Shown: positions 58,955 to 64,000 of the stretch, piece after piece
How the letters are laid out: each line of letters begins with the position of its first letter
How positions within the stretch are numbered: position 1 is the first letter of the stretch
Source: Nesterenkonia halophila
GTDB taxonomy: Bacteria > Actinomycetota > Actinomycetes > Actinomycetales > Micrococcaceae
Reading direction: 5' to 3'
Assembly: GCF_009467795.1 (NCBI RefSeq)
Contig: NZ_WIAX01000018.1
Span: 16,636 to 80,635, forward strand
DNA length: 64,000 bases
Position numbers and translations under genes: made by a program
Notes under the pieces: model-generated
The model's database searches: none
What the model was told of the DNA's origin: nothing
Seen by the model: only the letters and a program-made list of their open reading frames with translations

Positions 58955-60273
58955 GCGAGAGAGAGTTCGGATTCCGCACCCGGGCGCTGCACGCCGGGAC
59001 CGTCCCGGACGCCGTCCACGGCACCCGGGCGGTGCCGATCCATCAGTCGACGTCCTTCGTCTTCAAGGACACCGACGACGCCGCGAACCTCTTCGCGCTG
59101 CAGAAGTACGGCAGCATCTACTCGCGGATCGGCAACCCGACCGTCAATGCGCTCGAGGAGCGGCTGGCCTCGCTGGAGGGCGGCATCGGGGCGGTGGCGA
59201 CGGCTTCCGGGATGAGCGCGGAGTTCCTGGTCTTCGCCGCGCTGTGCGGCACCGGCGACCACATCGTGGCCTCCTCCAAGCTCTACGGCGGCACGGTGAC
59301 CCAGCTGGACGTCACGCTGCGCCGCTTCGGCATCGAGACGACCTTCGTCGACACCACCGACCCGGAGGCCTTCCGCGCCGCGCTGCAGGAGAACACCAAG
59401 GTCGTCTACACCGAGACGGTGGCCAACCCCAGCTCCGACGTCGCCGACCTGCGCGGGCTGGCCGACGTCGCCCATGAGCACGGGGTGCCCCTGGTGGTCG
59501 ACGCCACGCTGACCACCCCGTACCTGCTGCGGCCGATCGAGCACGGCGCCGACATCGTCGTCCACTCGGTGACGAAGTTCCTCGGCGGGCACGGCACCAC
59601 GCTGGGCGGCGTCGTCGTCGAGGCCGGCACCTTCCCCTGGGACAACGGGAAGTTCCCCTCGATGACCGAACCGGTCCCCTCCTACGGGGACCTCTCCTGG
59701 TGGGGGAACTTCGGCGAGTACGGGTTCCTGACCAAGCTGCGCTCCGAGCAGCTGCGCGACGTCGGCCCGTCGCTGAGCCCGCAGGCCGCCTTCCAGCTGA
59801 TGCAGGGCATCGAGACGCTGCCGCAGCGGATGGGCGAGCATGTCGCCAACGCGCAGCGGATCGCCGAATGGCTGGAGTCCGACGAGCGCATCTCCTACGT
59901 CAACTACGCCGGGCTGCCCTCGCATCCGGACCACGAGCGGGCGCGCGAGGTGCTGCCGCTGGGCGCGGGCTCAGTGTTCAGCTTCGGCGTCACCGGCGGC
60001 CGCGAGGTCGGCGCCCGGTTCATCGAGGCGCTGCAGCTGGCCAGCCACCTGGCCAACGTCGGCGATGTGCGCACACTGGTGCTGCACCCCGGCTCGACCA
60101 CCCACCAGCAGCTCACCGAGGAGCAGATGGCCGCCGCCGGCATCCCGGACGACCTGATCCGCATCTCAGTGGGCCTGGAGGACGTCGACGACGTCCTCTG
60201 GGATCTGGACCAGGCGCTGGACGCCGCCCTGGCCGCGACCGCGGCCACCGAGCAGACGGAGGAGGCCCGATGA
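58951..60273 (+). CDS. metY: O-acetylhomoserine sulfhydrylase / aminocarboxypropyltransferase
   Basis: A 440-residue PLP enzyme of the Cys/Met metabolism family. It makes homocysteine from O-acetylhomoserine and sulfide, or methionine directly from methanethiol. RALHAGTVPDAVHGTRAVPIHQSTSF at the N-terminus, SRIGNPTVNALEERLASLEGG and the PLP lysine K209 in VHSVTKFLGGHGTTLGG are intact. The GKFPSMTEPVPSYGDLSWW insertion is typical of MetY rather than MetB/MetC. ATGA overlaps join it to acs before and the CoA-binding gene after. Under SAM-riboswitch control, it is the point where sulfur enters methionine. Confidence 0.94.
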   Translation: MSEREFGFRTRALHAGTVPDAVHGTRAVPIHQSTSFVFKDTDDAANLFALQKYGSIYSRIGNPTVNALEERLASLEGGIGAVATASGMSAEFLVFAALCGTGDHIVASSKLYGGTVTQLDVTLRRFGIETTFVDTTDPEAFRAALQENTKVVYTETVANPSSDVADLRGLADVAHEHGVPLVVDATLTTPYLLRPIEHGADIVVHSVTKFLGGHGTTLGGVVVEAGTFPWDNGKFPSMTEPVPSYGDLSWWGNFGEYGFLTKLRSEQLRDVGPSLSPQAAFQLMQGIETLPQRMGEHVANAQRIAEWLESDERISYVNYAGLPSHPDHERAREVLPLGAGSVFSFGVTGGREVGARFIEALQLASHLANVGDVRTLVLHPGSTTHQQLTEEQMAAAGIPDDLIRISVGLEDVDDVLWDLDQALDAALAATAATEQTEEAR

Positions 60274-60803
60274 GCACCACGGAGACGACCGCCGACGCCG
60301 CGCACGCCGAGCACCCGCACGGGATCTGGGAGCCGCCGTCGCCGGTGCGCCGGCTGCAGCTGCTGCACTCCGCCCGGTCGATCGCGATCGTCGGCGCCTC
60401 GAACAAGCCGCAGCGCGCCAGCCACTTCGTCGCGACCTACCTGCTGAGCTCGTCGAGCTATCGGGTGCATTTCATCAATCCTCGGCTGGACGAGATCCTC
60501 GGGCAGCCGGTGTACCCCTCGCTGGCCGAGCTGCCGGAGGTGCCCGACATCGTCGACATCTTCCGCCGCCCCGAGGACGTGCCGGGCATCGTGGAGGAGG
60601 CCGCCGAGGTCGGGGCGCAGACGATCTGGATGCAGCTGGGCATCCGGAACCCGGAGGCGGCGCAGCTGGCCCGCGACCGCGGCATGGAGGCGGTGCAGGA
60701 CCGCTGCGTGAAGATCGAGCATGCCCGCTTCCACGGCGGGCTGAACCTCGCCGGCTTCAACACCGGGGTGATCAGCGCCAAGCGTCAGCGCCTGGACGGC
60801 TGA
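60270..60803 (+). CDS. CoA-binding domain protein (YccU-like)
   Basis: A 177-residue small Rossmann-type CoA-binding protein. The nucleotide-binding turn is SIAIVGASNKPQRASHFVATYLL. VHFINPRLDEILGQPVYPSLAEL, DIVDIFRRPEDVPGIVEEA, TIWMQLGIRNPEAAQLARDRGM and a conserved Cys in VQDRCVKIEHAR follow. GGAGG lies before the ATG, which overlaps the metY stop (ATGA). It has no catalytic signature. Beside acs and metY it might bind or deliver an acyl-CoA, or sense CoA. Role inferred only from position. Confidence 0.85.
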   Translation: MSTTETTADAAHAEHPHGIWEPPSPVRRLQLLHSARSIAIVGASNKPQRASHFVATYLLSSSSYRVHFINPRLDEILGQPVYPSLAELPEVPDIVDIFRRPEDVPGIVEEAAEVGAQTIWMQLGIRNPEAAQLARDRGMEAVQDRCVKIEHARFHGGLNLAGFNTGVISAKRQRLDG

Positions 60804-61031
60804 GCGGCTCCCGGGGCGGCCCCGCTCCGTGATCAGACGCCGGCTCTTGTCCGACATGCGTGACCTGTCCTGCGCTGTCCAGGACGCCGCGTTCCACGCT
60901 GCGGGGAGTGCGTCGTGTGTGCACAGGCCTGCTCGTCGGGGAGAGCGAGGGGCCTCTGAGCCGTCGCAGACGGCGAACTTCTCCGTCATTCTCGGGCTGG
61001 TGCCCAGCTGCGCCTGAGGCTCCGCCGAAGA

Positions 61032-62171
61032 TCAGCGGGCCGGCTGGCGCGCGCGGCGCTCAGCGATGGTCTGTCGGCGGCGGATCCCCTGCCCGTCAAG
61101 ACGTCCTTCGGGCGGCGGAGACTCGTCCTCATCGGCGTCGGAGGCGACCGGCAAGCCGCGTCTCCTGACCCCGCGGACGCCGGCCCGAACGGCATTTTCG
61201 ATCGCCCGCCAGCTCCGGTCGGTCACGAAGATCGCGTCATAGGCGAGCATGGCCAGCGAGAACCAGGGAATGCCCATCAGCACGGCGATGCCGCCGTGCA
61301 GGCCGATCACTCCGAGCAGGAAGAGCCGGCGGGTGACCGGATGCAGCAGTCCGACGGCGAAGAACAGCTGGACGAAGACCGAGAAATAGGTCATCACTGT
61401 CAGCAGGAACGGGTTCGCCGTCAACAGCTCGTTCAGCGCTGGGAAGACGCCGAACTCCGGCAGGCTCAGCGGGTAGTAGAGCCCGGTTCCGGACTGCCAG
61501 AGGTCCCCTTGGACCTTGTACAGGGCCGAGGCGGTGTAGAGGATGAAGATCTGGCTGGCCAGCGCGATGAGCAGCACGTTGTGCAGCAGCGTGGTCCACC
61601 AGACCGACAGCACCGGCAGCCCATAGTGCAGCCGGTGCAGCAGAGACAGCCGCTCCCCCGCCTGAAGCCGCGCCCGGCCGCGGGCCCGACGGCGGGCGTC
61701 GAGGGACCAGTGCTCGGCGACGCTCATGAAGACCAGCAGCGTCAGCCCGATCCGCATGATGTTGTCGCCCTGGTTGCCGAGCATGGCGGTGCGCTCGACC
61801 AGCCCGGTCATGCCCAGCACGAGGACGACGTTCATCGCCCGGGTGCGCCAGCCGAGGATGAAGCCGACGGAGACGGCGATAAGCGCCAGATACTCGAGCG
61901 TGAAGACGACGGCGGAGTCGGTAGCGAAGAACCCGGTGAGCGCGCTGAACTCGTCGGTCTCGCGCATCGGCTCGGCCCAGAAGGATCCCGGCCCCCAGGC
62001 GACGTGGCGCGCCGGGAAGCTGCTCAGCAGGATGCCCAGGGCTCCGATGCCGACCAGGATTCGGGTAGCGGCGAGTCCGCGCAGTGCGCGGCGCTCGCTC
62101 AGCAGCCAGTCCTCCAGAGCCCGGATCCAGGAGAGGACCGGGGCCAGGACGTGTCGACGCAGCAGGCCCAT
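61032..62171 (-). CDS. HTTM-domain membrane protein (SdpB-like)
   Basis: A 379-residue polytopic protein of the HTTM (horizontally transferred transmembrane) family related to vitamin-K gamma-carboxylase and to SdpB. Blocks: RGLAATRILVGIGALGILLSSFP, WGPGSFWAEP, FMSVAEHWSLDARRR, FILYTASALYKVQGDLWQSGTGLYYPLSLPEFG, and VQLFFAVGLLHPVTRRLFLLGVIGLHGGIAVLMG. A basic C-terminal tail follows. It starts one base after the stop of the DUF5819-like gene. In Bacillus, SdpA/SdpB mature the SdpC toxin; a toxin substrate is not obvious here. The 228-base gap to the CoA-binding gene shows no gene. Confidence 0.82.
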   Translation of the reverse strand: MGLLRRHVLAPVLSWIRALEDWLLSERRALRGLAATRILVGIGALGILLSSFPARHVAWGPGSFWAEPMRETDEFSALTGFFATDSAVVFTLEYLALIAVSVGFILGWRTRAMNVVLVLGMTGLVERTAMLGNQGDNIMRIGLTLLVFMSVAEHWSLDARRRARGRARLQAGERLSLLHRLHYGLPVLSVWWTTLLHNVLLIALASQIFILYTASALYKVQGDLWQSGTGLYYPLSLPEFGVFPALNELLTANPFLLTVMTYFSVFVQLFFAVGLLHPVTRRLFLLGVIGLHGGIAVLMGIPWFSLAMLAYDAIFVTDRSWRAIENAVRAGVRGVRRRGLPVASDADEDESPPPEGRLDGQGIRRRQTIAERRARQPAR

Positions 62172-62172
62172 C

Positions 62173-62976
62173 TCAGTCGGCCTCCGTGGTCGCGTACTGG
62201 GCGAAGAGCTCGACCTGCTCGTCGGTCAGCTCGAGGTGGTGACGCCAGCCGTAGTCACGGACGGTGGGCTCCATATCCTCCAGCGTCCGATCCTGATCGA
62301 GCGAGTACGGCGGCACGCGCCGGCTGCTGGTCCGGTACTGCACTCGGGCGATCTCACCCTGGTCGCCCCAGGTCACGTCGGCGTAGGCGGTGGCGATGAG
62401 CGTGGCGACCTCGTCGGCGCGCATATAGCGGTCCACGGCGCCGGAGTCCCCGTCGGAGTCCTCGAGGATCTCCCGCAGCTCCTCGATCGGAGTTCTGAAG
62501 TAGTTCGCGGAGAGCAGGTCGCGCTGCTCGGCGCTCATGTCGTTCCGTGCGCCGTGCAGGTCGTCGGCGGTGCGGCGGGTGAGCTTCATGGTCCGCGGAG
62601 GTGCGGGAGTGCCGCGGATCAGCGAATCCTCGATGGCGGTGAGCTCGGCCCATTCAGTGGCCTCGCCCTCGCCGGTCTCGCCGTCGACGACGTAGGCGCG
62701 GGCTTCGAACATGACCTCGCCTCGACGCGGCGTCGGGGCGAAGAGCGACCAGTTCTGCTCGAACCAGGGGTGGATGTATTCGCTCATGCGGTCGTAGCCC
62801 ACAGCGTCGCGGAAGGCAGTGCTGGGCGCGACCCAGAGTCCGACGATCAGCGCGTGGATCAGGACGACGGCGAGCAGCGGCCACATGAGCACGCGGGCGA
62901 TGCGCGGAGCTCGGGGGCCGGAGGCAGGTTCCCCTGCAGGCGCCGCCGCTCGGTCCTCACGTGCATGCAGGTCCAT
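62173..62976 (-). CDS. DUF5819-like membrane protein (SdpA-like partner)
   Basis: A 267-residue protein with one N-terminal membrane segment (VLMWPLLAVVLIHALIVGLWV, about residues 30-50) and an extracytoplasmic domain. EYIHPWFEQNWSLFAPTPRRGEVMFEARAYV is the block shared by SdpA/DUF5819 proteins, which are found next to HTTM/SdpB genes. It precedes the HTTM gene by one base. The pair probably forms one membrane complex. Substrate unknown. Confidence 0.8.
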   Translation of the reverse strand: MDLHAREDRAAAPAGEPASGPRAPRIARVLMWPLLAVVLIHALIVGLWVAPSTAFRDAVGYDRMSEYIHPWFEQNWSLFAPTPRRGEVMFEARAYVVDGETGEGEATEWAELTAIEDSLIRGTPAPPRTMKLTRRTADDLHGARNDMSAEQRDLLSANYFRTPIEELREILEDSDGDSGAVDRYMRADEVATLIATAYADVTWGDQGEIARVQYRTSSRRVPPYSLDQDRTLEDMEPTVRDYGWRHHLELTDEQVELFAQYATTEAD

Positions 62977-63035
62977 AGTCTCCGGAAGGCATTGATCGAT
63001 GTGGTATCTGGCAGGGGTCGTCGCTGGAAACGAAC

Positions 63036-63077
63036 GCTGGCGACGCCATCACCCTGTCGGGAGATGACGTCGCCAGC
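63036..63077 (-). terminator. Hairpin downstream of the surface-protein gene
   Basis: GCTGGCGACG at 63036-63045 pairs with CGTCGCCAGC at 63068-63077, with a short inner CATC/GATG stem. It lies 27 bases after the surface-protein stop and before the DUF5819-like gene. No U-run, but position and strength suggest a transcript end. Confidence 0.6.
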
Positions 63078-63103
63078 GGTCATCGCTTCAGCTCACCATA
63101 TGG

Positions 63104-64000
63104 TCAGCTCGTACGCCGTGCCTTGGCATATCCGACGATGCCGACGCCGACCACCAGGAAGAGCAGCGCCATGAGGCCGAGGCCTACGGCTCCGGTCGGA
63201 CCGGTGACGGCCAGACCTTCGTCAGAGTCACCGTCAGACCCGGCGCCCGAATCGACGGTGCCGTCACTGTCAGTGCCCAGACCGCCCGACTCCGTCACCG
63301 TGAGGGTGGCGGACTCAGAGACGTTCGGGTCCTGGTCGTCCGTGGCGGTGACGGTCAGCTCACCCGGGTCGGTGCCCTCGGGCACCGTCCAGTCGATGGT
63401 GAAGCTGCCGTCGTCGCCGACCTCGACGCCCTCGACGGTGTCGACGATGTCGCCGTTCTCGTCGGTGATCTCGACCGTCACCGTGGTGTCCGGGTCGAAG
63501 TTCTCACCGCCGATGGTGACGTCGTCACCGGGGGCCGCCGTGTCCGGGTCGACCGTGACGGACGGGTCGTCCGTCGCGTCCTCGTCCGAACCGTCGGTCT
63601 CACTGCCGTCGGTCTCACTGCCGTCGGTCCCGGTCCCGTCGGTCTCAGTGCCGGAACCATCGGTCACCGTCAGCGGAGTCTGAGCCGACTCACCGGTCTC
63701 GTCATCGGTGGCGACGACAGTGTAGTCGCCCGGCTCCGTGCCCTCCGGCACCGGCAGCTCCTCAGTGAAGTTGCCGTTCTCGTCGGTCGGCGCAGTGATC
63801 GGGTCACCCACCGCGTTGCCGTCAGCATCCTCAAGCTGCACCGTCGCGGTGCTGTCCGGGGTGAAGCCAGTGCCGTCGACCGTGGTCGAGTCACCAGCCG
63901 GCACCTCGGTCGGATCCACCGTCACCGACGGTTCCGACTGGTCGCCGTCCTCGTCGGTGCCGTCGGTCTCCGTGCCGTCGGTCTCCGTGCCGTCGGTCTC
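63104..64000 (-). CDS. Repeat-rich sortase-type surface protein, C-terminal part (cut by window edge)
   Basis: The last 298 codons of a surface protein that continues past the right edge. Two Ig-like/IPT-type modules start with PSVTVDP and share GxxFxPDxTxTVxxxDxxG. They are separated by acidic Thr/Ser-Asp-Gly linkers built from repeated ETDGS or ETDGT units. The C-terminus shows LAVTG, a membrane segment (GAVGLGLMALLFLVVGVGIVGYA) and KARRTS, the LPXTG-like sortase signal of Gram-positive walls (L-A-V-T-G). It is likely anchored to peptidoglycan. The N-terminus is missing and ligand or adhesin role is unknown. Confidence 0.85.
   Translation of the reverse strand, partial: ETDGTETDGTETDGTDEDGDQSEPSVTVDPTEVPAGDSTTVDGTGFTPDSTATVQLEDADGNAVGDPITAPTDENGNFTEELPVPEGTEPGDYTVVATDDETGESAQTPLTVTDGSGTETDGTGTDGSETDGSETDGSDEDATDDPSVTVDPDTAAPGDDVTIGGENFDPDTTVTVEITDENGDIVDTVEGVEVGDDGSFTIDWTVPEGTDPGELTVTATDDQDPNVSESATLTVTESGGLGTDSDGTVDSGAGSDGDSDEGLAVTGPTGAVGLGLMALLFLVVGVGIVGYAKARRTS

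Noticed and set aside
60829..61017. Short open frame of about 60 codons between the CoA-binding and HTTM genes
   Set aside because: No ribosome site, no recognisable motif and a composition unlike neighbouring genes.
1..64000. CRISPR array, tRNA, rRNA, prophage or insertion sequence
   Set aside because: No spaced direct repeats of the CRISPR type, no cloverleaf-like T-loop sequences at expected sites, and no transposase or integrase motif were seen in any frame I read.

Overview
The window is about 70% GC, densely packed on both strands, and rich in 4-base ATGA/GTGA gene overlaps. The gene content points to a free-living high-GC Gram-positive actinobacterium: a Mrp antiporter with fused A and B subunits, a GTG-started bifunctional-type Dcd, DUF4235, AbiEi/DUF559 proteins, a sortase-type surface protein and S-box riboswitches with an actinobacterial look. 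It is probably of the order Micrococcales, but that placement is inference. I see no rRNA, tRNA, transposase, prophage or CRISPR array.

Left third (1-27 kb). This holds housekeeping and transport genes: a cut lipoprotein, cardiolipin synthase and aminodeoxychorismate lyase. A TPP riboswitch precedes an SDR / flavin-monooxygenase pair. Next come a nitrilase, an SRPBCC protein and a second TPP riboswitch ahead of a YkoE / fused YkoD-YkoC ECF transporter. DUF4235 and an AbiEi/DUF559 gene follow, the latter framed by two copies of a long hairpin. The six-gene Mrp Na+/H+ antiporter operon, an MFS exporter, dcd, an SseB protein, an AEC permease, a membrane-anchored unknown and a CtpE-like P-type ATPase complete the section.

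Middle (27-42.6 kb). A catabolic island contains an amidase, an N-carbamoyl amino-acid hydrolase, two sodium symporters each coupled to a tiny membrane protein, a PucR-type regulator, a methylmalonate-semialdehyde dehydrogenase homologue (MmsA) and a class III aminotransferase. Together they could take up a ureido or amide compound, release an amino acid such as beta-alanine and feed it to acetyl-CoA. A palindrome lies between pucR and mmsA, and a related half-site lies before the symporter operon. Then come a YtxH-like protein and a tandem pair of stand-alone ATP-grasp proteins resembling the central domain of cyanophycin synthetase.

Right third (42.6-60.8 kb). This is a methionine/organosulfur regulon built on four SAM (S-box) riboswitches in two divergent pairs. 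They lead metN-metI-metQ (possibly reading on into an SfnB/DszC-like flavoprotein, an MHS permease and a DmoA/NtaA-type monooxygenase), an SsuBAC-type importer, a DmoA/NtaA-type monooxygenase with a betaine-homocysteine-methyltransferase-like gene, and an operon of flavin reductase, acetyl-CoA synthetase, O-acetylhomoserine sulfhydrylase and a CoA-binding protein. A coherent reading is uptake and oxidative breakdown of methylated sulfur compounds, with the sulfur recaptured as homocysteine or methionine when SAM is low.

Right edge (61-64 kb). An HTTM protein and a DUF5819-like membrane protein (an SdpB/SdpA-like pair) sit next to a repeat-rich sortase-type surface protein that runs off the window.

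Long, nearly perfect intergenic hairpins recur at four places. Three of them share the same outer ten or so bases while their stems differ.
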